A program made the translations under genes and the position numbers. Shown in pieces: positions 1 to 10,420 of a stretch of DNA of 64,000 bases. Numbering within the stretch: position 1 is the stretch's first letter; each line of letters starts with the position of its first letter. The notes under the pieces were generated by a model. It worked only from the letters and a program-made list of their open reading frames with translations, searched no databases and had not been told where the DNA came from. Source of the stretch: Favolaschia claudopus (taxonomy: Eukaryota > Basidiomycota > Agaricomycetes > Agaricales > Mycenaceae). The stretch lies in contig JAWWNJ010000245.1 in NCBI GenBank assembly GCA_037176885.1, positions 1 through 64,000 of the forward strand, read 5' to 3'.

Positions 1-107
1 CTTTCTCGCTACTTTGGGTATAATTCCAATTTTCCCTTCTTCTTGGTTTCAATGCGCTGACTCAATTCAACAGCTCATCCTGCTTGAAAATGTCTGCCGC
101 AGTGTTG

Positions 108-540
108 CCTTGGTGAGTTTCAGCTTGTTTCGTTTACTTTGTTTCGTTCCGATCCGATTCCAATTCGCTCGGACTCGTCTCGTTTCATTCGGAATCGGGT
201 CCGGTTTACCGACTTGACTTCGCTTTCAGCAGATTTGACTTTGTTTTGTTATATAGCTCATTTTCGCGTTTGTACCCCACTCAGGTCAGTGATTTCAGTA
301 TATTTGAATTAATTTTGACGAAATCGAGCAGAGTTTGTATGTATGGAAATCAATTCATTGTGGTAATTACGGCGTGGTACGCTATTTTGATTCGTTTTCC
401 TCAATTTGATGCTGACCAGTGACTTGACTGTTCGGAGAGTCGGATTGACGTTCGGTGCAAGTCGAGGTGCGTCATGTCGATTTCCATCGTACGCGCACGC
501 TGATTTGACCAGTTAGGCGCCTGCAGCGCTTGTGCGAGAT
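108..540 (+). repeat. Copy 1 of an imperfect segmental duplication
   Basis: This stretch is recognisably similar to 1926-2590. Shared landmarks in the same order are a GGTGAGTTT start, a TCTCGTTTCATT block, CAGCAGATTTGACTTTG, a TTATATAGCT block, CACTCAGGT, and a GCGCC-rich end. It contains no convincing reading frame. Several GTGAGT and CAG-like strings give it an intron-like look, but no exons could be joined. It is probably an old duplication of unknown content. Confidence 0.55.
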
Positions 541-949
541 GTGAGGGTGTCAGCACGAGGTCCGTGTTGGTGACCGCGGGTGAGTTGGCGGAGTGGATTC
601 AGCGTTTTGCAGGTTTCTTGGGAGGCGAGCGAATAGCGGCGGCGTCGGGAAGGCGGGAAAGCGGGGCATAGGGTGGGAGAGAGAGAAGGCGGCGGGGTCG
701 CTGTTGGATGTATACAAGTCGGTCTGCACGGGGAATGGAGACAGTACAATCAGTTCAATGCATGGTGCGCCGATCCCTTTCTCTCTTCTCTCCTCTCATC
801 TATCCTCAACAAGCTCACCAAACACAACAGCAACATGCAACTTGTCACCAAATATGGGTTCGCCGGTGAGTTTTACTTTGATTCAAATTCAAATTTCTTT
901 TCTTTGCTTCATTCCTTTTGATTTGATTTCAGTTTGATTCGTTTGACAT
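541..949. other. Unassigned sequence
   Basis: GC-rich first half, AT-rich second half. The only open frames are short (up to about 114 codons), of skewed composition and without recognisable motifs. Nothing can be assigned. Confidence 0.4.
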
Positions 950-1291
950 TAGAGCATATTAGCAACTGATGAAAAACGATTTCTTTCGAACTTGGATTAC
1001 ATCGGGTTCGGCCTGTGGAGCTGTCTGAATTTTGGTATCAACGCACTGGTCCTCAAACAGTCTGCTCGCGTTGAGCCAATGATGGCCTGTTTAACAGGGC
1101 GAAAGCTGCAACCTACCGCTGGCTAAGCTGCCTTGGTCTATGCGAGGTTGTTTTGGGTGTCCATGGCAGGCAGCAAGTCCATTTCCGTGTTGCGGCTTGG
1201 TGAATCTGAATCAAGTCTTACTAAATTTGATTTCGTTTTGGAAACAAAAATCATCGGTTCAAAATTTTACATCAGTTGCTAATATGCTCTA
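950..1291. mobile_element. MITE-like element with a 20-bp TIR and TA target
   Basis: GAGCATATTAGCAACTGATG (952-971) is matched exactly by its reverse complement at 1270-1289. Each end is bordered by TA (950-951 and 1290-1291), as expected for Tc1/mariner-type insertion. The body is 338 bp and non-coding. Similarity weakens inward from the perfect TIR. Superfamily is inferred only from the TA. Confidence 0.75.
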
Positions 1292-1299
1292 TTGTCCTA

Positions 1300-1925
1300 G
1301 TTGATTCTCAACAGATTGGATTTGTTCGAGCCGCTACGTCAGCTCGAACGAAAGTTTCTCGCTATATTGGATCAGCTCAGTCGGCTTCAAAATAGTCCTG
1401 TGGTTACCACGACCCAGTGAGTGGCGTCCTGCGTTATTATATAAGCATCCTATTTGGGAAGTAATGGCAACCGCGCCTTGACGCGACTTCGACGCGTTCC
1501 CCCACGACTTTGAGCGGGGAAATTGAATTCTTGACCAGGTATAGCCTCCTCGTAGCCTCAACCAACCGATCCTGGTTTCCTTTACAATATTTGAGGTGGA
1601 AAACGTAGAATTCCCTGATTTGGGCACATTTCCGGTGAGTACTGGTTTGAATACGAAACGAATGTGGATTGGGTCAAAAAAGGAGTCTTTAGTAGACCTT
1701 TGGTTCTTACATAGTTTCTGACGATTTCAGGGCTCTCAGTCGCGTCGAATTGGTGAAGGTGAGCGCGTTGTTTGGTCGTGCATCGCCATCAATCAGTGAT
1801 ACGGCAAGTCACCGGTTATCAGGGCGCGGTAACCAACAGACTATAACTTGCGAGGAACGAGCTACAAGTTGTAGCGTCTGTCTTAGAGAGACTAGCTTCA
1901 AAACGACTTTGTTGAACTTTGACTT
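1300..1925. other. Unassigned sequence between repeats
   Basis: No reading frame longer than about 100 codons and no family motif. Nothing here can be assigned to a gene or to a repeat seen elsewhere in the window. Confidence 0.35.
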
Positions 1926-2590
1926 GGTGGTGAGTTTTCAGTTTGTTTTCGTTTACCTTCTTTCGAGTTGATACAAATTCGCTCAGATTCGTCTCGTTTC
2001 ATTTCGGATTTTACTGACTGGACTTGGTTTTCAGCAGATTTGACTTTGTTATATAGCTAATTTTCGTGTTTACTCCACTCAGGTAAGTGATTTTCAGCAT
2101 ATTTGACTTGAGTTTCACGAATTCGCGCAGGCTTTTGTATAAATCGATTTATTCAGGTAAATAGCCTGTTTGCGATGCAGCCATTGAATGGCTAATGGCT
2201 ACGCAAGTGCCCGAATTCCGGCGTATTGACGAAAGCTACCCCCGGTCTGAGCATCCAATTTTCATTCCAAATAGCTCTTCTTGACTTCGACATAAAAGTT
2301 TAGCCCATCAAACTTTCCTAATACGGAAATCGGTAGCCATTCAATGGCTCCAATGGCTCTTCGCAAACCCTCTAATACGGACATTGTGGTGCGTTGTACT
2401 TATTCGTTTCCGTCGGACTTCACGCTGACTTGACGGTTTGCAGACTCAAAATGGCAGCGGAGGGCGGGGTTAGGTTGGGTGCGGCGCATGGGGACTTGGG
2501 ATATCGGTTCGTCGCCTCTATTTTGTTCGTACGCGCGCTTTTGGGCTGATTTGAGAAGTTAGGCGCCCGCGGCGCTCATGTAGCTATCTT
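1926..2590 (+). repeat. Copy 2 of the segmental duplication, interrupted by a MITE
   Basis: Partner of 108-540. It is longer because a 213-bp MITE lies in it at 2162-2374; skipping that element restores the alignment (GGTAA..TACGG..GTGGT in both copies). Divergence is substantial, so the duplication is older than the MITE insertion. Confidence 0.55.
2162..2374. mobile_element. MITE, TAGAG/TTTGCG family, copy 1
   Basis: Left end TAGCCTGTTTGCGATGCAGC; the right end read inverted is TAGAGGGTTTGCGAAGAGCC. Both arms continue into GCCATTGAATGGCT. TA borders both ends. No coding capacity. The TIR resembles those of the MITEs at 18959-19157 and 55169-55356, which share TAGAGnnTTTGCG followed by short GCCA..TGGCT palindromes. 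Confidence 0.65.
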
Positions 2591-3189
2591 GCGTCGGGAC
2601 TTTAATTAATTTCGAATCTGTCGAAGGCCGTTAAATTGAATCGCGCACGCAGGTATTCAAGCGTAGCTAATGTTATGCTGATAGATATTAGTCGAACCCA
2701 ACTGTTGACTCGAGCATGGATTGACCCTAATCTTCGAAGATCTTGTTAAGACAAGCTTCCGCCGTTCGAGCTTTACTTACATTTGTTTCGATAATGATGA
2801 GACTAGGTATCATCAACCGCCTTCAAAGGACGGAACTCCAAGTTAAGTTTGAACAGTATCAAGTATAGGTCTAGTATCAGAATCTGATAGGCAGCACGAA
2901 GGTTCTCCAGTGCGTCAGACGTGGTGGAGGAAGGCAAGTAGGGTATAATCAACGAAACTCACGTGGCCGCGGTCGGGTTGACTTGGTTTCCTTGTCCCAA
3001 TCGCACGGTTGCTGAGGAGTGGTGGGACAGGGACTTGGCCTGACTTGGCTTGCTAAAAATAGGGCTTCTTATCGCGTCAAGGACTTGGATTGGTGATGGG
3101 AGCCTCATGGTCGCGAGGGAAAGAGCTTGGATGGTTTGAGGACTGCTCGGGAGCGTGACAGAGAAAGCTTGAAAAAAGGTAAGGAGCCG

Positions 3190-3410
3190 TCGGGATCCCG
3201 ACAGAGTCTTCTGCATTATTGAAGAGTGTTTTTTGCCCTATGAGCAGGGATCCCGAGGGATCCCATATCGGGAGACATAAACAGTCTGTGAACAAAAACT
3301 CAAAATCCTTCGGGATCCCTAGGGAATCATCGGGAATCATCAGGAATCATCGGGATCCTGACCATTCCCGACCGATCCCCAGGGATCCTCAAGGATCCCG
3401 ACCATTCAGG
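3190..3410. repeat. Degenerate cluster of GGGATCC-centred palindromes
   Basis: GGGATCCC, GGGATCCT, GGGATCCC(TA)GGG and related strings such as TCGGGAATCATC recur many times within about 220 bp. They are degenerate tandem or palindromic units rather than one fixed-length satellite. The open frames crossing them are repeat translations and are not called as genes. Confidence 0.6.
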
Positions 3411-3419
3411 TGCAAAAAC

Positions 3420-3793
3420 ACTGGTTTTGTCCAATGAGGGCCCCCAAATATTATCGATCAACTGCTGTTGCCATGCCTCGCCCATGGCAAATTGGCGCTC
3501 GGTTTTGTGTGCGAGGTGAGCTGGTACAGCCACTCGGCCGAGTCTCCGAATGTGAAAGTTTACCGTAAGGCAAGAGTTTCGGCACACGAGAGCTGGTTTG
3601 TGGCGAACAGAGTGTATGGCATTATTTATCGGCAAATATTCGAACTCTGAGTTGCGAAGTCGCAACAATCCAGACGGGCTGTTTCGGCCGACACGTTGAA
3701 GTGAGTCCATGAACACCATAGGTCCTACGGGTTTTAGCCAGAGGTCCTGCCATACAAGCGGCCGGCCAGTTCCCTGATTGCGTTACGCGATTG
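3420..3793. other. Unassigned flank of the first Gypsy element
   Basis: A minus-strand open frame crosses this stretch (to 3719) but part of it is the palindromic repeat to the left. No family motif was recognised. It abuts the 5' LTR at 3794. Confidence 0.35.
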
Positions 3794-4124
3794 TGTCAGG
3801 GGAACTCCCTCTTTTGGCACTACACAGCCACCTATGACGCAGGCCTCCTGCAGATTTCCCACTTTCCTGTCAAATCCCAAAGCCCTATGTCATCTTGGAG
3901 TAAGGCATGTGACTTGGCCCGGGATCATTGTCGACTGCTCCGAGCTTGTGGGAATTAGTTACTATATGTTTACTGCACCTAGCGTGGGAATCCTCAGCCT
4001 TTCTTCTCTTCGGATTCTCCCTCGCTAGGTGCGCTTGATGTATTCTTAGTAGCTTCTTAATTAACTTCGGATTCTCCCTCGCTAGACCCTCGAGATATCT
4101 CGGGTCCTAAAGGTTGCCCTTACA
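3794..4124 (+). repeat. 5' LTR of a Ty3/Gypsy element
   Basis: 331 bp from TGTCAGGGGAACT to GGTTGCCCTTACA, with canonical TG..CA ends. It is nearly identical to the solo LTR at 16712-17044, and related at its start and middle to the diverged LTR fragment at 28285-28522 on the other strand. A 5' LTR followed 144 bp later by a gag ATG fits element order. The matching 3' LTR is absent because the element is truncated near 7250. Confidence 0.85.
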
Positions 4125-4267
4125 GCAGAAGAAAGGCTCCAAGGGATTAACCGGTCAAGATTGCGCGCTTTGGTGATTTTTCAGACGCTTCGTCGGACTC
4201 CTCCTCTGCTGCCTCTGACGCGCAAACCGCGAATCTTGCCCCCTCCTCCCCCTCTCTGGAGCCCACC

Positions 4268-5419
4268 ATGACCGACTCTGCCGCCGCTGCTGCTGCCGCT
4301 GCTGAGCGGATGGATAGGCTCGAGAGGACTGTTGACCGTCTGGTCGAGCTTTTTCAAACCGCTGCCAATCCTCCCACTACTACCGCTCCGACCCCTGCCG
4401 CTCCTCCAGAGCCTCCGGCCGAGAGTCCAGGACTCTTTGCCAACCTCACACCGGCAGCAAAAACGGTCCTTCGACCGAACCCCCCTTTCGTCTTTGACGG
4501 CGACCGCTCGGCTGGCCGGGCCTTCCTTCACTCAGCTCGGACTTACATCCGACTGGTTTCGGAGGCGTTTGTTGAAGGCGGCGAGATGTCTGAGGAAAAG
4601 GCAGTGCGTTTCACCATGTCCTTTATGTCCAAAGACTCTGCGCAAAAATGGGCCGAGCGCATGTCCATTAAAACTCCTTTCCCCTTCCTCACCTGGGACA
4701 CCTTCACCAAGGAGTTCTGCTCGCGCTTTGTCGAGGAGAACGAGCAGGACCACGCCCTACACAAACTCGAGTCTAGGGCGTACTACATGGGCTTCCAGGA
4801 TTTCTTCAAGTATACTGATGACTTTGAAGACCTCTTTGACCTTGCTGGGTTTGCTGACGCGTTGGTCAAGGTCACCAAGTTCCGCTCTGGCCTTGACCCC
4901 GCCATCAATGCAGCCATCACCTCGTCCAGCGACCGCCCAGACCTCCGCGACTACATGGCTTTGCGGACCCGAGCGTACCGCCAGTACGAATCACACGTGC
5001 GGGCTCGTGCTGCTGGGCTTCTCCCGAAAGCCCCATCAGCTCCGCCAGCTGCTCGCTCACGTCCAGCAGGTGTCTTCCCTGTTGTCCCTGCCCATGCGCC
5101 TCCTCCTCGGGCAGCTCCTGCTCCTTCGCAGGTAGTCCCCATGGACGTTGATCGCACGCGGTCCGGGAGAGGACCTCCCCGTGGCTGCTACCGATGCGGC
5201 GGTCCACACCTGGCACGGAATTGCCCCACCCCCGCTGACGTCCGAGCCGCTGATGTCCTTGACGAGGTCATTCGCCAGCTTGGGTCCGAGCTCCTCTCCG
5301 AACTGGTGGCTCGGATTGCCAGCACCGACTCGCTGAGCCAGAGTCAGTGGCCGCCAAGGAAGAGCAGGGTTTTCTCCCACGCGACGAGTGAGCGGTACGC
5401 CCTCGATCGCGTCTCCTAA
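4268..5419 (+). CDS. gag: Gypsy Gag polyprotein (capsid and zinc knuckle)
   Basis: 383 codons. The product would be the structural Gag that packages element RNA into cytoplasmic particles. An alanine-rich start and short coiled coil (residues about 1-40) and a proline-rich linker precede a capsid-type core. Within it, roughly residues 80-240 include the FxGDRSAGRAFL and TWDTFTKEF segments typical of Gypsy capsids. A CCHC knuckle follows (CYRCGGPHLARNC, near residue 310). The ATG at 4268 is the first after the LTR and sits in a good context. The frame itself is intact, but the downstream protease-pol region is shifted and broken, so the element cannot be autonomous. GC-rich codon use contrasts with the AT-richer Copia element downstream. 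Confidence 0.85.
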   Translation: MTDSAAAAAAAAERMDRLERTVDRLVELFQTAANPPTTTAPTPAAPPEPPAESPGLFANLTPAAKTVLRPNPPFVFDGDRSAGRAFLHSARTYIRLVSEAFVEGGEMSEEKAVRFTMSFMSKDSAQKWAERMSIKTPFPFLTWDTFTKEFCSRFVEENEQDHALHKLESRAYYMGFQDFFKYTDDFEDLFDLAGFADALVKVTKFRSGLDPAINAAITSSSDRPDLRDYMALRTRAYRQYESHVRARAAGLLPKAPSAPPAARSRPAGVFPVVPAHAPPPRAAPAPSQVVPMDVDRTRSGRGPPRGCYRCGGPHLARNCPTPADVRAADVLDEVIRQLGSELLSELVARIASTDSLSQSQWPPRKSRVFSHATSERYALDRVS

Positions 5420-7250
5420 TCGTTTCGCATGTTTGTATGATGAGTCTGCCAATGTCACATCTGTTGAACCTGCCGAAACGAAAGACGTACCCCCTGCCCC
5501 CTTCCGTTCCCCACGCGTCCGGCGAAAGCCTTGGGAGCGTAGACTTCCTCAGCGCTATACCGTTGCTGCTGCACCCGGTGCCAACTCCCTGCATCTCCCC
5601 CTTGAGATTCAGGCAGTCCAGGACGCCACTAAGCTTTCCCTTGAAGGTCTCGTCGACTGTGGTGCCACCTCAGACTTCATTGACTCTGAGTTCGCAGCTA
5701 AGTCTGGCCTCCCCCTCCGCCGTCTTGCACAGCCCATTCCGGTTTTCAATGTGGATGGCTCCCCATGAGGCTGGTGCGATTCGCGAGGTGGCCGACGTTG
5801 TGCTGCAGTATCGTGGTCACTCTGAGCGCATGCAGCTCGCTGTTACCCGTCTTGGGAAGCAGAAGCTCATCCTCGGCTACTCCTGGCTCCGGAAGCATAA
5901 CCCGGAGATCGACTGGGACACCCGAGAGGTCAAGATGAGCAGATGCCCCAGCGAGTGCTCTACGTGCCGCACCGAGGTTCGCCTGGAGGCTCGTGCTGCC
6001 CGCCGAGAGTCCGGCCTGGCGGCTGAGATCCTCCGGCAGCTCCGACTTGGTCCCCTTCCGTCCATCTGTGCCATAGACTTAGGCGAAGATGAATACGATG
6101 ACCTGCCCAAGCTGTTCCCGGACTACGAGGATGATGACGAGGGTGATGTGGATGAAGTGGATGATGCGGATGATGTGGATGACCCCCTTGAGCCGGGAGA
6201 CCGGGTGTTCTACACCCAGTTCCTGCCTTCTGAGGATATCCGTGCTGGAAGCACCGTCTCCCAGCGCCTGGCTGAGGCTTACGCCAAAAACTCAGCCCCG
6301 GCGCGCTCGGACGTTCCCGAATGGGCCGGAGAGTTTGACGATGTTTTCAACAAGGAGTCCTTTGACTCACTGCCTGAACGCCGGTCCTGGGACCATGCCA
6401 TTGAGCTCGTGCCGGACTTTAAGCCCACGAACTGCAAGGTCTACCCAATCTCGCCTCTCGAACAGAAGGAACTTGATGCCTTCATCGAGGAGGGACTTGG
6501 CACTGGCCGATTCGACCGTCAAAATCACCTATGGCCTCACCCGTCTTCTTCGTCAAGAAGAAGGACGGCGGACTTCGGTTGGTACAGGACTATCGAGCTC
6601 TAAACGCTATGACCGTGAAGAATCGCTACCCGCTCCCCTTGATCAACGACCTCATCAATCGACTCAGGTGAGCTCGGTACTTCACGAAGCTCGATGTCCG
6701 ATGGGGCTTTAACAACGTTCGAATCCGTGAAGGCGACGAGTGGAAGGCAGCGTTCCGGACCAACCGGGGACTGTTTGAGCCGCTGGTCATGTACTTCGGT
6801 CTGACCAACTCCCCTGCAACCTTCCAGACCATGATGAACGACATCTTCCAGGATCTTATCCTCTCTGGCGACGTCATGGTCTACCTCGACGATATTCTTA
6901 TTGCCCACTCAGACATCCGTCGGCACCGAGAGATCGTTCGAGAGGTCCTGCGGAGGCTTCGCGCAAACAAACTATACCTTCGAGCCGAGAAGTGTGAGTT
7001 TGAGCGGACCTCCATTGAGTACCTCGGCGTGATTATCTCCCACAACCACGTCGAGATGGACCCTGTAAAGGTTGCAGGAGTGGCAGCTTGGCCAGCGCCT
7101 GAGAATAAGAAGGATGTGCAGCAGTTCCTTGGCTTCACAAACTTCTACCGCCGGTTCATTGCGGGCTTCTCAGACGTTACTCAACCCCTCTTCAGACTCA
7201 CCAAGAAGGGCATTACCTGGACCTGGGGGCCTGAAGAGCAAGCTGCCTTT
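5420..7250 (+). pseudogene. pol: Gypsy protease-reverse transcriptase, frameshifted and truncated
   Basis: Pieces appear in order in different frames. An aspartic protease core (VDCGATSDFID, about 5650-5685) is followed by a frame change near 5766. Next come an acidic linker and the start of reverse transcriptase (to about 6515), then a second frame change. The finger and palm segments follow, with an in-frame TGA at 6669-6671. The catalytic YLDD lies near 6880 and the thumb runs to FTNFYRRFI (about 7140-7165). Homology stops near 7250, before RNase H and integrase. The sequence then passes abruptly into unrelated coding-like DNA. The element is therefore dead, with at least two frameshifts, one stop and a missing 3' half. 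Confidence 0.85.
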
Positions 7251-7626
7251 GGCTCTGGAAGAAAACCATCTGCTCTACCGATACATCCTCCCCCTCAATA
7301 CGCGCGTCAACGATCTCCTGCGCATGGCTCATGGCGACATGGTCGTTTCGAGGGCTCATTTCGGCTTCGAAGAGACCATTCGGTCATCTGCTGCCGCGGC
7401 AGTCGCGGTCACCACCGTCCAGCCGCTGGGACTTGCAGATCGCGGGCGGACCTCTGCCCATTTTACTGGACCCCGCATTCGCATCATACCTCAACCCCTC
7501 GAGACGACCCTTCACGAGCAACCACTTCGCCGATCCCGGGAGCTTCCGGGATGGATCTTGGATTAAGACTCGGTTCGTGCCTTTCTTCTTACTTTCGGTT
7601 GCCTACTCACGATATTAACAGCTGTC
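7251..7626 (+). pseudogene. Unidentified coding-like fragment joined to the truncated Gypsy
   Basis: After the break at about 7250 an open stretch encodes a peptide with [20 protein letters not shown], and an overlapping frame continues with [18 protein letters not shown]. Codon use looks genic but I do not recognise the family. It may be the 3' end of a host gene into which the Gypsy element inserted or recombined, or a leading exon of the HECT-like gene that follows. It has no clear start. Confidence 0.35.
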
Positions 7627-8695
7627 ATGGGAACTGAGCTGAGCTACATTTCTTCGGACGGCCGCCGCCATGGCCATGACTGCCTCGGTCAGCACATTTA
7701 CTCGCTGTTTCCGTGCGATGGCAACAGTATGCGCTCTGATGACGACGTGAATACGTCGGGAGGGGAGGAAGTCGACAGCGAGGAAGAAGAGCGCACCGTA
7801 GCGCGTTTGTTCTGGGTATGTGGAAGCAAAACTCCTTGCTTTTCTCGTTTCAACTGATATCTTCGCAGCGCACCCCTCGCAACACCGCCGCCCAGACCCC
7901 TCGGTTGACGCGTTCGAACGCGCACGCTGCACCTGCTCCTCAAAACACTCCAGCAGGCAGCGCTCCAGCCACCACACCAAGCCGTCCGCGTGTGCGCACC
8001 ACTGCAGATGCCGCCACCTCCACTTCCGAGCTTCCGCGCCGCGTGCTTCGCGATCCCGCCAGTACCGCCAGTGCCGCACCTGCGCCCGCAACCGTCTCCG
8101 CCCCACCTGCCTTAACTCGCCCACCTCGCTCTCTCCGTGTGCTTGGTGACCTCCCCGTCCCCCGAGCCCGCACGCGCTCGTTGTCCCCCGAGCCCGACTT
8201 CTCTCTTCCTCCTAGGATCTGGGGCGACGAGAACACATACCAGCCTCACTCTCGTGGTGATTTCAGCCCCAACCGATTCACGCATGACCTCAGGCAGTGG
8301 GCTGTCCAAGGCGCAGGATCTGTCCTCCCCTGTCAATCCGCGGAGCCAATATCGACGAGATGGTGGACGCATTTGTAGCAGTAATAGATCAGCTTGGTAG
8401 AACAGGTGATTATACACAGCTCTTAAATCCGGAGCGCAGTTTTGTAATGTAAGTTCTTTCCTGAACTTGGAATCCTTCTTGTCTAACTTCAAGTGCAGGA
8501 CCACGGATGAGGCAGTGGGGGAAGGGGTGGAACGCGAGGTTGTTCACGCAGCGCTCCAACGGGAGCTTGCCGACGAATCTACCTATTTCAACCACGGAGA
8601 GGACAATGCGCTCACCCTTCGCATACTCCCCTCATCCATCCCTGCTTCGCCCGCACGGCTCGTCAAATTCAAACGTTTGGACGCTCTCTGCGGCC
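7627..8695 (+). pseudogene. HECT-like ubiquitin ligase gene, 5' part (interrupted)
   Basis: This is the 5' portion of a spliced gene split by the element at 8696-10420. A possible first exon at 7627 encodes an acidic S/E/D-rich peptide. A long Ala/Pro/Ser/Thr-rich low-complexity region follows from about 7869, then after a frame change NIDEMVDAFVAVIDQLG (8350-8448). A 50-base intron lies at 8449-8498 (GTAAGT..TGCAG). The next exon carries GEGVEREVV, resembling the start of a HECT N-lobe, and runs in frame to the insertion at codon Gly-Leu. HECT ligases pass ubiquitin to substrates through a C-lobe cysteine. The assignment is from motif order only; an insert-split copy like this is presumably inactive. 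Confidence 0.55.
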
Positions 8696-8903
8696 TGTCA
8701 GAACCTGTATATATTCGCGTCGGTCCGAGAGTCCCGGGTAGTAGTATCATACTTCTCACATCCTGTCGCGCGTAGATCGATATCGAATTATCTTGTCTTT
8801 TACCCCCACGTCCCTCGTCGTCTGCGTCCCCGCACCCGTCCTCCAGCTCGTCGTCCTCTGTGAGCTCTCCCGGCTTTCAGCCGCCTCGGTATATATTCTG
8901 ATA
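8696..8903 (+). repeat. 5' LTR of the gag-only element
   Basis: 208 bp, starting TGTCAGAACC and ending TATATTCTGATA. The ends form a short near-perfect inverted repeat (TGTCAGAA against TTCTGATA). Confidence 0.9.
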
Positions 8904-8916
8904 GGTTATGGGCCCC
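8904..8916 (+). promoter_or_regulatory. Primer-binding site, half-tRNA type
   Basis: GGTTATGGGCCCC directly follows the LTR. This GGTTATGGGCC core is the kind of site that Copia-type elements use to pair with the anticodon stem-loop segment of initiator tRNA-Met. The Copia element at 14599 has the same core, and the TRIM at 25401 has it with one change. Confidence 0.7.
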
Positions 8917-9060
8917 GCGCCCTAGCGCCGAGAGTCGCTGCCTTATCAGATTGCCATCTCCTCTTCCTCTTCACTCCTGGAGCGCTTTGCTCTTTAACAA
9001 CCTCTTCTACTCATAACGGCACTTCCCTATCCTTCCAACCTCTCTCAACTATATCCAACT

Positions 9061-10116
9061 ATGGGTCTTCCTGCTGGAGCTACTCGAGCCGTCGAGGCTA
9101 TGCCGCTGATCACTGCTGTTACCTGGATCAGTGCTGAGCGCACATTCAAGGCGTTCGTCAAGGGCGTCCACTGTCCTTGGGTCATTGAGCCAATCCATGA
9201 TGCTACCGGCAATGCTCGCACTGAGGCTGCTGTCAGCAATACCGATAACGACGCCAAGGTACTTTGGCTGCTTTATATGCGTCTTGCGCCGGAGTACCAG
9301 TACCTCTACGACACCTGTAACACTGCCGGCGATCTCTGGAGGAAAGTCTCTGCCCTATTTAACGTTTCCAACATGGCCACTCGAGTTGAAGCTCGAGAGG
9401 TTTTTCACACCACCAAACACGATCCTTCCAAGCCAATGGATACATACATCACCAACATCGAAAAAGCTGCATCTCGTCTCACTAGCCTGGGTGCTACCCC
9501 AAGCGACATCGAAATTGCAGATATGCTCCTCATTAACCTTCACCCGTCTTTCGAAGCCGCCAAACTCGCTATCATGTCGACTGACACTCAGCCGCCGCTC
9601 GCACAACTCAAGGCACAGCTTCGTAGTGCTGGTGCTGCCAAGAAAGCAAAGGAGGGTAAATCGGGGGATATCGAGAGTGATGTGGATGCAGGTGATGAAC
9701 TCCCCGCTGGTTTGGCTGCACGCACCCAGCAGAAGCAGCATCGTGTGTCACGTCCTGCTCACAAATCTCGTTCTACTGGATTGGGTGGGAGGAACAGCAA
9801 ACTTCGTTGGTGTTCCCCTTCTGCCAATGATCAGTGCCGTCGCTGCGGTACAACTGGCCACATCTCTGATCGCTGCATCCACGACATGCCAGAGAACATC
9901 AAGCAATGGGTTCTCGACGGTCCTCCACGTCCTGGTCGGGATCGCGAGCCATCTGCTCATAGTACGGAGGGTGCTCTTGCTGCAGATGATGATGGGGAAG
10001 GTCACTTCAGCGAGCACATTGACTTTGACAGCGCTGAAGGAAGCTCTGAAGACGATGAAGCTTTCAACGCTGGGCTTGCGCGCACTCAACAGTACTATCG
10101 TCGTATGGAGGCTTAG
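9061..10116 (+). CDS. gag: Copia-type Gag protein of the gag-only element
   Basis: 351 codons, intact from ATG (9061) to TAG. It begins with a Copia Gag-like N-terminus, then a helical core with DLWRKVSALF (about residue 90) and a pairwise-interaction region through residue 200. A CCHC knuckle, CRRCGTTGHISDRC, lies at about residues 260-275 and the tail is acidic, Ser/Glu/Asp-rich. It would form the particle and bind element RNA, probably assembling with enzymes of an autonomous Copia relative. The 14.8-kb Copia Gag has only distant similarity and a different knuckle, so that element is not an obvious donor. Nothing in the frame is broken. Confidence 0.88.
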   Translation: MGLPAGATRAVEAMPLITAVTWISAERTFKAFVKGVHCPWVIEPIHDATGNARTEAAVSNTDNDAKVLWLLYMRLAPEYQYLYDTCNTAGDLWRKVSALFNVSNMATRVEAREVFHTTKHDPSKPMDTYITNIEKAASRLTSLGATPSDIEIADMLLINLHPSFEAAKLAIMSTDTQPPLAQLKAQLRSAGAAKKAKEGKSGDIESDVDAGDELPAGLAARTQQKQHRVSRPAHKSRSTGLGGRNSKLRWCSPSANDQCRRCGTTGHISDRCIHDMPENIKQWVLDGPPRPGRDREPSAHSTEGALAADDDGEGHFSEHIDFDSAEGSSEDDEAFNAGLARTQQYYRRMEA

Positions 10117-10205
10117 AAACATTGGATTGGGGTGGGAGATATCAGATTCGGTGGGAGTTCATTATGCCTTTTGATTTTCCGTTTCTCTCCATCGGTCCTC
10201 GCAAA

Positions 10206-10213
10206 GGTGGGAG
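10206..10213 (+). promoter_or_regulatory. Polypurine tract
   Basis: GGTGGGAG lies immediately 5' of the 3' LTR, where plus-strand DNA synthesis would start. The TRIM (26055-26062) has the identical GGTGGGAG and the Copia element has GAGTGGGGG before its 3' LTR. Confidence 0.75.
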
Positions 10214-10420
10214 TGTCAGAACCTGTATATATTCGCGTCGGTCCGAGAGTCCCGGTAGTAGTATCATACTTCTCTCATCCTGTCGCGCGTAGATCGATAT
10301 CGAATTATCTTGTCTTTTACCCCCACGTCCCTCGTCGTCTGCGTCCCCGCACCCGTCCTCCAGCTCGTCGTCCTCTGTGAGCTCTCCCGGCTTTCAGCCG
10401 CCTCGGTATATATTCTGATA
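10214..10420 (+). repeat. 3' LTR of the gag-only element
   Basis: 207 bp, differing from the 5' LTR by one missing G (CCCGG against CCCGGG) and one A/T substitution (CTCTCATCC against CTCACATCC). It is followed by the second copy of the CGGCC TSD. Confidence 0.9.

Larger units (their letters stand above)
8696..10420 (+). mobile_element. Intact non-autonomous gag-only LTR retrotransposon (TR-GAG-like, Copia type)
   Basis: Complete 1725-bp element with LTRs at 8696-8903 and 10214-10420, a primer-binding site just after the first LTR, one 351-codon gag, a polypurine tract before the second LTR, and a 5-bp TSD, CGGCC (8691-8695 and 10421-10425). No protease, integrase or reverse transcriptase is present, and the spacing leaves no room for them, so movement would need pol supplied in trans. 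By eye the LTRs differ by one indel and one substitution, so insertion was recent. The element interrupts an exon of the HECT-like gene, and removing it with one CGGCC restores the frame. Confidence 0.92.

Noticed and set aside
4332..5135. A 267-codon Leu/Ser/Arg-rich protein
   Set aside because: Alternative frame of the Gypsy gag with no motif; a shadow of GC-rich coding DNA.
6089..6712. A 207-codon Met/Arg-rich protein
   Set aside because: Out-of-frame reading of the Gypsy acidic linker and reverse transcriptase; composition is that of a shadow frame.
8696..10420. A complete Copia element
   Set aside because: No space or sequence for protease, integrase or reverse transcriptase between gag and the polypurine tract.
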